Under the pieces are notes generated by a model. The model did not search any database and was not told where the DNA came from. It saw nothing but the letters and a program-made list of their open reading frames with translations. A stretch of DNA of 7,897 nt from DAITMV01 sp036834985. Lineage in GTDB: Bacteria > Pseudomonadota > Gammaproteobacteria > Burkholderiales > Burkholderiaceae_B. The translations under genes and the position numbers were made by a program. Positions 1-7,677 of the stretch are shown here, one piece after another. The stretch's first letter is position 1. Every line of letters starts with the position of its first letter. The stretch spans positions 1 to 7,897 of the forward strand of contig DAITMV010000139.1 of NCBI GenBank assembly GCA_036834985.1. Direction: 5' to 3'.

Positions 1-1570
1 GCTTGATGTAGTTGTACAGCGGCTTGAGTTTGTTGGACATCACGGCCAAGGGGCTGTCGTTGCCCATCGAACCGGTGGCTTCTTCAGCGGCTACCGCCAT
101 GGGCGACATCAGGAACTTGAGGTCTTCCTGTGTGTAACCAAAGGCTTGCTGGCGGTCCAATAAGTTATCTTTGAATTGCGGCTGCTCGGGATCGGCATCG
201 ATTTCGTCGAGCTTGATGCGAATGGTGTCAATCCACTGTTTGTAAGGCTTGGCGTTGGAGAGCTGGTCCTTGAGCTCTTTGTCGTCAATGATGCGGCCGG
301 CTTCCATGTCGATCAGGAACATTTTGCCAGGCTGCAGACGCCATTTTTTGACGATCTTGCTTTCGGGAATCGGCAAGGTGCCAGACTCGGACGCCATCAC
401 GACGAGGTCATCCTCTGTGACGATATATCGGGCGGGGCGCAGACCGTTACGGTCCAGCGTGGCACCAATCTGGCGGCCATCGGTAAAGGCCATGGCGGCC
501 GGGCCGTCCCACGGCTCCATCATCGCGGCGTGGTATTCGTAAAAAGCTCGACGGTTGTCGTCCATCAGTGTGTGCTGTTCCCAGGCTTCGGGAATCATCA
601 TCATCATGGCTTGTGCAATCGGGTAGCCGGCCATCACCAGCAGTTCCAGACAGTTGTCAAAACAAGCGGTGTCAGACTGACCTTCGTAAATCAGCGGGAA
701 GAGCTTTTTCAGATCATCGCCCAATACGGCTGACTTCATCACGCCTTCACGGGCGCGCATCCAGTTGAAGTTACCTTTAACGGTGTTGATTTCGCCGTTG
801 TGCGCCAGCAAGCGATACGGGTGAGCCAGGGGCCACTCGGGGAAGGTGTTGGTCGAGAAGCGCTGGTGAACCAGTGCCAGCGCGGAGATGCAGCGATTGT
901 CCTGCAAATCGAGATAGTAGGTACCCACCTGGTTGGCCAGCAGCAGGCCCTTGTAAACCACGGTGCGGGCCGACATGGAGGGCACAAAGTATTCGGTACC
1001 GTGTGCCAGATCGAGTTGCTTGATGGCATGCGCAGCGCGCTTGCGAATCACGTACAGCTTGCGCTCCAAGGCATCGGTCACCATGATGTCCGGGCCACGG
1101 CCTACAAACACCTGACGAATGATCGGCTCTTTGGTGCGCACGGTGGGCGACATCGGCATGTTGACGTCAACCGGCACATCGCGCCAACCGAGGATCACTT
1201 GCCCCTCAGACTTGATGGCGCGTTCCATTTCCAACTCGCAGGCCAGACGGGACGCGTTCTCCTTGGGTAAAAACACAATACCCACACCGTATTCTCCCGG
1301 AGGAGGCAGCGTGATGCCCTGCTTGGCCATTTCTTCACGGTAAAACTGGTCAGGAATCTGAATCAGGATACCGGCACCGTCACCCATCAACGGATCGGAA
1401 CCGACCGCGCCCCGATGATCGAGGTTTTCAAGAATCAGGAGACCGTTTTTGACGATGTCGTGGGTTTTCTTGCCTTTGATGTGCGCTACAAAGCCAACAC
1501 CACAGGCGTCGTGTTCGTTAGCGGCCGAGTACATACCGTGTTGTTCGGCGTGTTGACGGATGTCTTGCAT
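1..1570 (-). CDS. gltB: Glutamate synthase (NADPH) large subunit, N-terminal part (runs off the left edge)
   Basis: The large subunit of glutamate synthase hydrolyses glutamine and passes the ammonia to 2-oxoglutarate, making glutamate with electrons supplied through the small subunit GltD. The 523 complete codons seen here cover the class II glutamine amidotransferase domain (about residues 23-430) and the start of the central domain; a full protein is about 1500 residues. The sequence begins MQDIRQHAEQHGMY and has Cys23 in the context DACGVGFVAHIKGKK. In this family that Cys becomes the N-terminal nucleophile after a short propeptide is removed. Other visible family motifs are LENLDHRGAVGSDPLMGDGAG, HQRFSTNTFPEWPLAHPYR, HNGEIN (257-262), QSDTACFDN with Asp300, and LDRNGLRPARY near residue 371. 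The frame stays open to the last visible codons (AVMSNKLKPLYNYIK). The ATG at 1570 has AGGAG at 1577-1581, six bases upstream. Identification is secure from these motifs. Confidence 0.97.
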   Translation of the reverse strand, partial: MQDIRQHAEQHGMYSAANEHDACGVGFVAHIKGKKTHDIVKNGLLILENLDHRGAVGSDPLMGDGAGILIQIPDQFYREEMAKQGITLPPPGEYGVGIVFLPKENASRLACELEMERAIKSEGQVILGWRDVPVDVNMPMSPTVRTKEPIIRQVFVGRGPDIMVTDALERKLYVIRKRAAHAIKQLDLAHGTEYFVPSMSARTVVYKGLLLANQVGTYYLDLQDNRCISALALVHQRFSTNTFPEWPLAHPYRLLAHNGEINTVKGNFNWMRAREGVMKSAVLGDDLKKLFPLIYEGQSDTACFDNCLELLVMAGYPIAQAMMMMIPEAWEQHTLMDDNRRAFYEYHAAMMEPWDGPAAMAFTDGRQIGATLDRNGLRPARYIVTEDDLVVMASESGTLPIPESKIVKKWRLQPGKMFLIDMEAGRIIDDKELKDQLSNAKPYKQWIDTIRIKLDEIDADPEQPQFKDNLLDRQQAFGYTQEDLKFLMSPMAVAAEEATGSMGNDSPLAVMSNKLKPLYNYIK

Positions 1571-1576
1571 GGGATG

Positions 1577-1581
1577 CTCCT
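1577..1581 (-). promoter_or_regulatory. Ribosome binding site of gltB
   Basis: On the minus strand AGGAG lies six bases before the ATG at 1570. This supports that start, which also places the catalytic Cys at residue 23, the usual propeptide length for the family. Confidence 0.75.
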
Positions 1582-1608
1582 AGATTCTGCGGAGAAAGTC
1601 AGACTAGC

Positions 1609-1637
1609 AATGTACTGCAGCGCAGCAAGTGAGACAA
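1609..1637 (-). promoter_or_regulatory. Putative sigma-70 promoter of gltB
   Basis: On the minus strand TTGTCT (1637-1632) and TACATT (1614-1609) are separated by exactly 17 bases. Each box matches four of six consensus positions. Transcription would start near 1602, giving a leader of about 30 bases before the gltB ATG. The boxes are imperfect and no experiment supports them, so this is the best candidate rather than a firm call. The GGGACAGACCCC motif sits directly upstream of the -35 box. Confidence 0.4.
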
Positions 1638-1647
1638 GAAAAATAAA

Positions 1648-1710
1648 TGGGGTCTGTCCCTTTTTAAAGGCGATCCGAGGGCATGGTCTAATTTTATTAG
1701 GGACATATCA
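1648..1710. repeat. Degenerate inverted motif pair, possible decayed small mobile element
   Basis: The sequence ATGGGGTCTGTCCC (ending at 1660) and a second, inverted GGGACATAT (from 1700) form an imperfect inverted pair. The arms share TGTCCCT followed by an A/T-rich tract, and about 40 bases lie between the TGTCCC cores. From memory, GGGGTCTGTCCC-type motifs recur in proteobacterial intergenic regions, often near IS200-like (Y1) transposase genes. I infer that this may be a remnant or non-autonomous copy of such an element. No transposase is present in the window, and no target-site duplication is evident. Confidence 0.3.
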
Positions 1711-1830
1711 ATAAAATCGCACAGAAATGGTGCAACGCGGGCACTGCGCTTGATCTGTTTTCGCTTACTTTTTGTCGTTTAAATCTCCTCCCCATGCAGA
1801 CTGCACCTACGGCGCTCAGTCGTTGTTCGT

Positions 1831-1889
1831 TACATCCCCACCCACACAGGCCGTCAGCACGGCACTCGGTCTGTGTGGGTGGGGATGTA
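1831..1889. repeat. Long perfect hairpin (19-base arms) in the divergent intergenic region
   Basis: TACATCCCCACCCACACAG at 1831-1849 is exactly complementary to 1871-1889, with a 21-base loop. The pairing can be extended inward by a G-T wobble (1850/1870) and three GC pairs (1851-1853 with 1867-1869). Alternatively the loop can form its own small hairpin, GCCGT (1850-1854) with ACGGC (1859-1863). Neither flank has the long T-run expected of an intrinsic terminator, and no complete gene ends just before it. It could be a genus-specific extragenic palindrome, a structured leader or small RNA, or a protein-binding site. A related CCCCACCC occurs again at 2019-2026. Confidence 0.8.
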
Positions 1890-2039
1890 TTTGTCACGAC
1901 TGTGATGCGCGCGCGACGCGGTGGGGCGCAGTGCAGCTAACCCAACCAAAACACCTCGCACCTATGCCTCGCAGCTCAGCGCACAAATCTCATAACATCC
2001 GCCATAATTCCCGAACTTCCCCACCCAAACTACCACTCA

Positions 2040-2270
2040 GTGAAGACGCTCCACATCAAGGTCAAACCCAATGCCCGAACGCAGCACATCGCGGGTCCGG
2101 ACAGCGAGGGCATCTGGCACATCCAGATTAAATCACCGCCGGTCGATGGCAAAGCCAATGAGGAGTTGATACACATGCTAGCCCTTCAGTTTGGTTGCAA
2201 AAAGGCAGATATAACCATCAAGCGTGGTGCCAATGCTCGAATAAAAGCCGTCGTCATCGATATGGAGTAA
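2040..2270 (+). CDS. DUF167 (YggU family) small protein
   Basis: This 76-residue protein belongs to the widespread DUF167/YggU family of small single-domain proteins, whose molecular role is not established. Family signatures are easy to see: the opening strand LHIKVKPNART, then the core IKSPPVDGKANEELIHMLA (near residues 30-48), and finally the ITIKRGANARIKAVVI segment, which matches the usual G-x-x-x-R-x-K-x-V-x-I ending. The length is normal, if a little short, for the family. The start is GTG, which puts the conserved first strand right after the initiator. No clear Shine-Dalgarno sequence precedes it; the upstream bases are ACTACCACTCA. It is divergent from gltB and lies 82 bases before an exported protein on the same strand, so the two may share a transcript. 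In several other bacteria the family sits next to yggT; that neighbour is absent here. Confidence 0.9.
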   Translation: MKTLHIKVKPNARTQHIAGPDSEGIWHIQIKSPPVDGKANEELIHMLALQFGCKKADITIKRGANARIKAVVIDME

Positions 2271-2352
2271 GACCCGGACCGGCGATCACCAAGCTGCGGA
2301 ACATCAACCAAGGGTTAGCGCTCGTAAAAGCCTGTAATTAGGAAAGCGCATC

Positions 2353-2835
2353 ATGAACCAGATCATTCGTATCATAGCTCTGTGGATTGGACTGACAATA
2401 CACTACGCTGCCACAGCCGAAACAACACCGTCTTGCTTTGAGCCGGGCCAAAAACTCGACAGCCAGTTGCAGCCATGCACCGAGCAAACCGGGCACCCGT
2501 GCCATGAACCCATCGAGCAAAAGGGACGTCTGGCAGCATACGTAGTCAAACACACACAAAACATACCCGGCGGCACAGAGCGCCGGAGATCCCTCATGGC
2601 AGACAACGGTGTTATTCAATTGGTGTTTTTGCAGTTTCCCTCCAACGTTTACAGTCAGATAGACAGTTTGCTCAAAACCCTGTTCGGCTCTCCCAACTTC
2701 TCGGAAATTACCCAGAGCAAAACTGCGCTGGCGAGCCTGCAGAACACCTGGGTAGTCGATGGTGGCTTGATTTCACATCATCAACAAGTGGGCGATGGGA
2801 GCACCACGATGGTCAGCATCACTTGCCTGGACTGA
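2353..2835 (+). CDS. Hypothetical exported protein with four cysteines
   Basis: I do not recognise this 160-residue protein. Residues 1-22 (ending in HYAATA, cleavage likely before Glu23) look like a Sec signal peptide. It has a short hydrophobic core and an A-x-A cleavage site, so the product is probably periplasmic or secreted. The mature part has four cysteines, Cys28, Cys42, Cys50 and Cys158, an even number compatible with two disulfides. Three cluster in the first 30 mature residues and one lies two residues from the C-terminus. There is no lipobox. The middle (about 86-115) has an alternating hydrophobic pattern (VIQLVFLQFPSNVYSQIDSLLKTLF) that may be a strand followed by a helix. The ATG at 2353 has AGGA nine bases upstream (2340-2343). 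It follows the DUF167 gene by 82 bases and ends 19 bases before the convergent DUF599 gene. Coding status rests on the signal peptide, the ribosome site and the open frame. Confidence 0.75.
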   Translation: MNQIIRIIALWIGLTIHYAATAETTPSCFEPGQKLDSQLQPCTEQTGHPCHEPIEQKGRLAAYVVKHTQNIPGGTERRRSLMADNGVIQLVFLQFPSNVYSQIDSLLKTLFGSPNFSEITQSKTALASLQNTWVVDGGLISHHQQVGDGSTTMVSITCLD

Positions 2836-2854
2836 ACGCTGAACAAAGTGATGA

Positions 2855-3541
2855 CTACCGCAAATCTTCTAGAATCTTCGACTTAAAATCGCGGCGATAC
2901 AGCACCCACAACACCAGCGAGGTCACAGCAATAAACAGCCAAGGGGCGATCATCCACGTAACAGCAGCAATTCCAAAATAGTAGGCGCGAATACCACCAT
3001 TAAACTCATCTCCCGCGAGGGTATTGACGGTCGCCATTTTTTCAGCGAACTGGCTGCCGGTCGGGTCGCCAGGCGGAGGGGCTGCACCCATCAGGATATT
3101 GAGTAAATTAAACTGGCGCAGCGACCAGCTGAACTTAAAATACGCGATCACAAACGTGGCAATCAGCACCAGCACTTTTAACTCCAGGCCGTTAGACGAT
3201 ACGGCCCGAGCAAAGGGCAAGTCTTCAGTCACCGAGACCACTTTATCCAGCGTTCCCAAGAGCGCGAACAAACCGGCCACAATATAAATGGTGGTGTTGG
3301 CATAAAAGGAAATGCTGCTCATCAGGTTGCCCATCAACGCAGCATCATGAACACGCACCTCGCGTTTGACCATCGCCTGGGCCCATCGCAAACGGTACTG
3401 ATGCCCAATCCCCACCAGCCCGCGATGGCGGAACGCACTGCTATCGGCCATCCAACCGTAGCCCACCCAGCACATCACAAACCAGCTCAAGGCAAACCAG
3501 TCCAGCGGGGAGACGACCTGCAACCAGGGCATATTAACCAT
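2855..3541 (-). CDS. DUF599 family inner-membrane protein
   Basis: This protein of about 228 residues fits the DUF599 family of proteobacterial membrane proteins of unknown function. Four hydrophobic segments can be seen, at about residues 13-31, 77-98, 121-140 and 187-216. Between the first two is a basic stretch rich in Arg (FRHRGLVGIGHQYRLRW), followed by a conserved-looking region VHDAALMGNLMSSISFYANTT. After the third segment comes WSLRQFNLLNILMGAAPPP, typical of the family as I recall it. The chosen start is the ATG at 3541, with AAAGG five bases upstream (3547-3551). A GTG at 3547 would add two residues, and another ATG lies at 3532. The gene starts 8 bases after the tamB stop, and its ribosome site overlaps that stop, so it is probably translationally coupled to tamB. 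Its link to envelope assembly is inferred only from this position. Confidence 0.85.
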   Translation of the reverse strand: MVNMPWLQVVSPLDWFALSWFVMCWVGYGWMADSSAFRHRGLVGIGHQYRLRWAQAMVKREVRVHDAALMGNLMSSISFYANTTIYIVAGLFALLGTLDKVVSVTEDLPFARAVSSNGLELKVLVLIATFVIAYFKFSWSLRQFNLLNILMGAAPPPGDPTGSQFAEKMATVNTLAGDEFNGGIRAYYFGIAAVTWMIAPWLFIAVTSLVLWVLYRRDFKSKILEDLR

Positions 3542-3549
3542 AACCACCT

Positions 3550-6500
3550 TTAATCAAACGATAACTGATATAGAAAATCCACGGCATTGTCAGCACCTGC
3601 ACGGCCGATCAAGGACAACTGGCGCGTCACCTGATAGGTGAGTTTAACAACACTGGCTGCGGTGGTGATGGACTGGTCATAGGCCAGATACACCGAGTCG
3701 GATAAACGTTTGCCCACGGAAATAATGCGCTGGTTTAACAACGGATCATCGGTGCCACTGAGGGCGGTATTGCCGCTGGAACCTGGCGCCACCGCCACGC
3801 GGCTGCCAATCGTTTTATTGTCGGCCCCCGTCAGTGAGCCAGTGCTGATGCCCACATCATCAATCCCCAGCGCTTTGGACAACTGCTTCGTAATGCCCGC
3901 ATCGCTCAGCCCTTGCCCACCGAGCAGCGCAGAGGCGGCTCGCAGCAACAAAGTTGAGTCTTTGGCGTTCACGCGATCGGAGCTTTGACCCAGAATCAGC
4001 CAGGAGAGCTTTTCGGAGTCAGGCACTGCCGGCTCGGACACCAGCTTGATACGGGGTCGTTTCGCAGTCCCGGTGACATCAACCCCCGCCTCGACACTCA
4101 GACCTTTGCGAACCGCCAGTACGTTGATGCCGGGGTTGTCCATCGGGCCCTGAAAATTAAGAATACCGCGCTCGATGCTGAGCTGCTGGCCATAGGCATC
4201 AAAGGTACCCCCCTCGGTGCGAATGGTGCCTGTGGCTCGCACCCGCTGGGACATGTTGTCCTTTTTCTCTCCACCCGCGATGTTGTCCAGCCGCAAACGA
4301 ATGGCGCCCGACAATCTGCTTTGCAGCCCGTTACCTGCAAAAAAGAATTGATCGCCCAGATCGGCCACCACATCCATGACCAACGGTGATTGGCTCGACG
4401 ATGCGGCGCTGCCTGTACCCGGCGAACTGCTGCCCTGCACGGTCACATCATCGTCCAGCGTTTGAACCGACACCTTGGGTAACTCAATGTAAGCACCATC
4501 GGCTTTCAGCTGACCGGTGACCTCTAGCGGCTGGCCTGTCGATGTGGGCTGAGCCAGTCGCAATTGCCCCGAGACCATCATCCAACGATCGGACCGCTGC
4601 AATAGCCCTAACCCCTTCAAATCCACATTCACGGCGCCACCTGTGCCATCGATTCGCCAGCGCCCGCCCGCAGAGATTTGACCGGAATACGAAATCAACG
4701 GGCCCAGCTCGCGAATGCGGTCGCGCGGAGCCTGACGGTTGCCCGCAATAAAAGTCGCCCTCGTCAATACGGCCTGGGTGTCGTCAAAATCAATACGAAT
4801 ATCACCATCACTTAAGCGGACACCTTCGTCGATCAGGGCAATCTCAAGGCCCTTGGAGGTCAGCGACCCGGTGGCTTGCGGCTGCTGCGCCGTACCGGCA
4901 ATGGCTACGTCGATATCGGCGCTGCCATCGGTACGCAAGTTGGCGTCGGCCAACGGCCCCAACCATCCGAGATTGTCAAAATGCGCCGCCACATGGCCTT
5001 GCATGGGAGCGTTGCGAGCCACTGTCCATCCACGGCTATCGGCTCGGATGGGGGCGCGAATCGGCAACGCCAGATCAGCGCGCACCTGACCCATGATCTG
5101 GCTGGTGGCGTTGAGGCTAAATTGCGCCTGTTGGTCGTTGAGCAACAAACGCATGTTAAATGCTTTCAACCCTGCCAACACCTGTTTGTCTTCCAGCAAC
5201 TCCAGATCCCCACCGTGGTACATCAGGTTGATGTCACCATTTAAATGCGCAGGGTCCATCAGGACCGACCACTCCGCATCAAGCGTCAGACGTTTGGGTT
5301 CGATGGTTGAGGGTTCGCCCAGAATGGGCGAGAGACGTGGCAAGTACAGTTCCTTAAGGCGCCCCCGCGTTGCCAGCCGCGTGGCCGAGACCGACAGCGA
5401 GTCCAATTGCAAGACCGACTCTGCCGCCGTCACCCAGTGAGCTGGGCCAGCGTTCAAGGTGTGGTGGGCCCACTGGATAGACATGGGCGATTGCAGGCTG
5501 GCGGTTTTAATCGGCTCCCAGAGGCCACTGATTTGCATTTGATTTAACTGGCCAGTCCAGCTTGACTGCTCGGTAGACCATGCGCCGGAGGCCTTGGCGG
5601 TTACGCCCAACTCGGCATTTCGCCGGCCAAATGGCTTATACGCCGTCTGCAGGGTCAGTGCGAGTTCATGGCGGTTGCGGGTGCCACTGAGCGTCGCACT
5701 GATCAAAGGCACACGGGCCCGTTGCTCATTGAACAATTGCACGCCTTTGACCACCAAATCACCCTGCCAGGGTGCAGTGGCTTGCGCACCCAGGTGCAAT
5801 TGCCCCCGTGCCGATTGCACTTGCACCACCGACGGGACTTGCAAACCCTCAGCGATGAGCGACAGGTCGCCGGTCACGGCAGGCAGCACGCCTTGTGTAG
5901 ACGCCGATAAGGTCATCGCGCCCTGCAGGGGCTGTCCGATCAACTGACCTAACACCGCCAGGCGAGGCGCTTTGACCAGCAGCGCAAGTTGATCAGCCGG
6001 CCGACCGTAACCACCGGAGGCTGTGAGTGTATTACCTGCCAGATTCAGTGCCGTTTGCATGTCATAGATGCGCCAGGGCGAGCCTTGCAAACGAGCATGG
6101 GCATTGCCAGTAAAGTCCTGATTGGCCCAGGTACTGCGATCTAACGCCACACTTAACTCGCCCGACCAGCTAGGCTTCAGTTGCCCCACCCACGATACGG
6201 TGGCGTTGAATTGTCCGTTCGGTACACGGACAAACCGCGCCGGGTTGATGGCAGACACGCTGCCCTTCAATTGCGTATGCATCGCACCGGCTGTTTGTAC
6301 CGAACCCGTCACCGAAGCGTGGGCACCTTGATCGGTCAGGGTCAATGCGCGAATGGCAAGCAAGGCGTCGCGGTGTTCCGCATCAATGACCAGTTGACGC
6401 GCCAGTGCGGGCGTCTTGTCTGATTCGGTTAACCGCGCGGTCAGATGCTGCGAAGGTGCAGCCAGATCAGCCTGTAAGGCCATTGACCCGGATAATCGCA

Positions 6501-7677
6501 TTGGTTGAGCCAGCGCGTGTAATGCAGAGGGATCGATATCCATCAGGTTCAACTCGCTGATGATGCGCTGGCGTGTCCACTGCACCCTCCCATGGACCTG
6601 TCCGCGGATCAACACCGCTTTGTCAATCGTGACCACCCCCTTGAGCCACTCGGCCTGCTGCAAGGAGCCGTCGACCTGCAACGACCCCTGGAGGGTCTGC
6701 AGCGGCATCCCATGTAGATCGAGCGTCGTGGGTGCACTGTTCTGTATGTCAAAGGTGCCTGCGATGCTGTCGCGCGGGTTGTCCGACGGTTGCACATGCA
6801 TGGACACATTCAGCCGCGCCGTGGGCAAGGACTCCAGCCAGGCGTGCGGATCAAATTGGGAGGCCTGTACATGCAAGGTTTTAAACGGCAGGGCTGGCCG
6901 ATCAAACGCCTTGACACCTGTGGCCGTACGCAACGTGGCAAATGGCGTCAATACACCAGACAGCCTGACCGGCTGAGCAGCCTGAGGGTTGCCTTGTATA
7001 TCGAATTGCGGGGTTTGTAACGTACCGGTCGCCGTCAAGCTGGCATCCCAACTGGATTGACGCGTGTTGCCACGGGCAGTTGCTTTTGCGTTGAGCGGAT
7101 AGGGAAACCGATCCTGTAACACACCGCTGACCGTCAGGCTGACACCTGAGGCGGCGGCGGACCCTTGCACGCTCAGGCGATCAATCCGATAGGTATTTGA
7201 TTCGTACTGGCCTGCCAGCGACAGTTGCTCAAGGCTGATGTTGTTGACCACCAGATTGCGGACCATCGCCTGCTGGATGCGGACAGCCACCGGCAGGCGC
7301 AGTGCGGCCGGAAGTACCATCGGGTCGTTACTGGGTGCCGTTTTGACGTTCAACTGCGATACGTGCAATTGCCGCAGGTCCAGCCACCCCCTCAGGAGCT
7401 TTTTAAGATCGATGGCGATTGCGACGTCATCGGCATTGACTTCGACCTGTGCGTTCTGAAAACGAATCTGCTGGGTGTAAAAACCGTTCCACAAGGAGCC
7501 CAGCGGTTGCTTGATGTGCAGGGCCTTGCCAGTTGCCGCACTGAGCCACTGCGCAGCCCAGGTCAATCCGGTTTGTGTGGTCAGGACTGTCAGCGCCAAC
7601 ACGAGGGTGGCCAGGAGCATCAGGGCGGCACAGACTGCACTGATAGCGATGAATCGCGATGACAACACCCGCTTCAA
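3550..7677 (-). CDS. tamB: Translocation and assembly module subunit TamB
   Basis: TamB is an AsmA-like inner-membrane protein whose long beta-rich groove spans the periplasm to the outer-membrane partner TamA. The family is linked to assembly of outer-membrane proteins such as autotransporters and, more recently, to phospholipid transport to the outer membrane. The predicted product has 1375 residues, normal for TamB. It begins MKRVLSSRF and has one membrane anchor at about 8-32. A long repetitive beta-rich region follows, with no catalytic motif. The C-terminal TamB domain (DUF490) takes roughly the last 350 residues; it includes PDSEKLSWLILGQ near 1219-1231 and the ending LSLIGRAGADNAVDFLYQLSFD. 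A Ser/Gly-rich insert lies near 1081-1096. The start is a TTG at 7677, overlapping the tamA TGA, with GGGAG seven bases upstream. The same frame is open further 5', but that part is an out-of-frame reading of tamA. Confidence 0.93.
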   Translation of the reverse strand: MKRVLSSRFIAISAVCAALMLLATLVLALTVLTTQTGLTWAAQWLSAATGKALHIKQPLGSLWNGFYTQQIRFQNAQVEVNADDVAIAIDLKKLLRGWLDLRQLHVSQLNVKTAPSNDPMVLPAALRLPVAVRIQQAMVRNLVVNNISLEQLSLAGQYESNTYRIDRLSVQGSAAASGVSLTVSGVLQDRFPYPLNAKATARGNTRQSSWDASLTATGTLQTPQFDIQGNPQAAQPVRLSGVLTPFATLRTATGVKAFDRPALPFKTLHVQASQFDPHAWLESLPTARLNVSMHVQPSDNPRDSIAGTFDIQNSAPTTLDLHGMPLQTLQGSLQVDGSLQQAEWLKGVVTIDKAVLIRGQVHGRVQWTRQRIISELNLMDIDPSALHALAQPMRLSGSMALQADLAAPSQHLTARLTESDKTPALARQLVIDAEHRDALLAIRALTLTDQGAHASVTGSVQTAGAMHTQLKGSVSAINPARFVRVPNGQFNATVSWVGQLKPSWSGELSVALDRSTWANQDFTGNAHARLQGSPWRIYDMQTALNLAGNTLTASGGYGRPADQLALLVKAPRLAVLGQLIGQPLQGAMTLSASTQGVLPAVTGDLSLIAEGLQVPSVVQVQSARGQLHLGAQATAPWQGDLVVKGVQLFNEQRARVPLISATLSGTRNRHELALTLQTAYKPFGRRNAELGVTAKASGAWSTEQSSWTGQLNQMQISGLWEPIKTASLQSPMSIQWAHHTLNAGPAHWVTAAESVLQLDSLSVSATRLATRGRLKELYLPRLSPILGEPSTIEPKRLTLDAEWSVLMDPAHLNGDINLMYHGGDLELLEDKQVLAGLKAFNMRLLLNDQQAQFSLNATSQIMGQVRADLALPIRAPIRADSRGWTVARNAPMQGHVAAHFDNLGWLGPLADANLRTDGSADIDVAIAGTAQQPQATGSLTSKGLEIALIDEGVRLSDGDIRIDFDDTQAVLTRATFIAGNRQAPRDRIRELGPLISYSGQISAGGRWRIDGTGGAVNVDLKGLGLLQRSDRWMMVSGQLRLAQPTSTGQPLEVTGQLKADGAYIELPKVSVQTLDDDVTVQGSSSPGTGSAASSSQSPLVMDVVADLGDQFFFAGNGLQSRLSGAIRLRLDNIAGGEKKDNMSQRVRATGTIRTEGGTFDAYGQQLSIERGILNFQGPMDNPGINVLAVRKGLSVEAGVDVTGTAKRPRIKLVSEPAVPDSEKLSWLILGQSSDRVNAKDSTLLLRAASALLGGQGLSDAGITKQLSKALGIDDVGISTGSLTGADNKTIGSRVAVAPGSSGNTALSGTDDPLLNQRIISVGKRLSDSVYLAYDQSITTAASVVKLTYQVTRQLSLIGRAGADNAVDFLYQLSFD

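Larger units (their letters stand above)
1571..2039. other. Divergent intergenic region between gltB and the DUF167 gene
   Basis: This stretch of about 470 bases separates the divergent gltB (minus) and DUF167 (plus) genes. It contains the putative gltB promoter, a degenerate inverted pair of TGTCCC/GGGACA motifs, a small palindrome TGCAG-A-CTGCA at 1795-1805, and a long hairpin at 1831-1889. Short open frames crossing it (for example minus 1697-1897 and plus 1772-2131) show no recognisable protein character; the second overlaps the DUF167 gene out of frame. A weak -10-like CATAAT lies at 2003-2008 before the DUF167 gene, with no convincing -35 box. From 1900 to 2000 I see only GC-rich sequence without a nameable element. 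Confidence 0.7.

Noticed and set aside
176..733. Plus-strand open frame of 185 codons
   Set aside because: It lies entirely antisense to the conserved gltB amidotransferase coding region, and its translation has no recognisable domain. It is a shadow of gltB codon use.
800..1270. Plus-strand open frame of 156 codons
   Set aside because: Antisense to gltB residues that carry family motifs, with no ribosome site or family character.
1697..1897. Minus-strand open frame of 66 codons upstream of gltB
   Set aside because: It reads through the hairpin and the GGGACA motif. No convincing ribosome site or family resemblance was found.
1893..1905. GTCACGACTGTGA as a CRP/FNR-like site
   Set aside because: The half-sites are in the opposite order and spacing to TGTGA-N6-TCACA, so this is only a short chance palindrome.
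1772..2131. Plus-strand open frame of 119 codons in the intergenic region
   Set aside because: It overlaps the DUF167 gene in another frame, crosses the hairpin, and reads like untranslated sequence. The DUF167 frame has clear family motifs.
2836..2880. Possible bidirectional terminator between the exported protein and the DUF599 gene
   Set aside because: The convergent gap is only 19 bases. The nearby TTCTAGAA palindrome and GAAGATT direct repeat fall in the DUF599 C-terminal codons and lack a stable GC stem with a T-run.
7225..7662. Plus-strand open frame of 145 codons antisense to tamB
   Set aside because: It is a shadow of the tamB frame with no coding features of its own.
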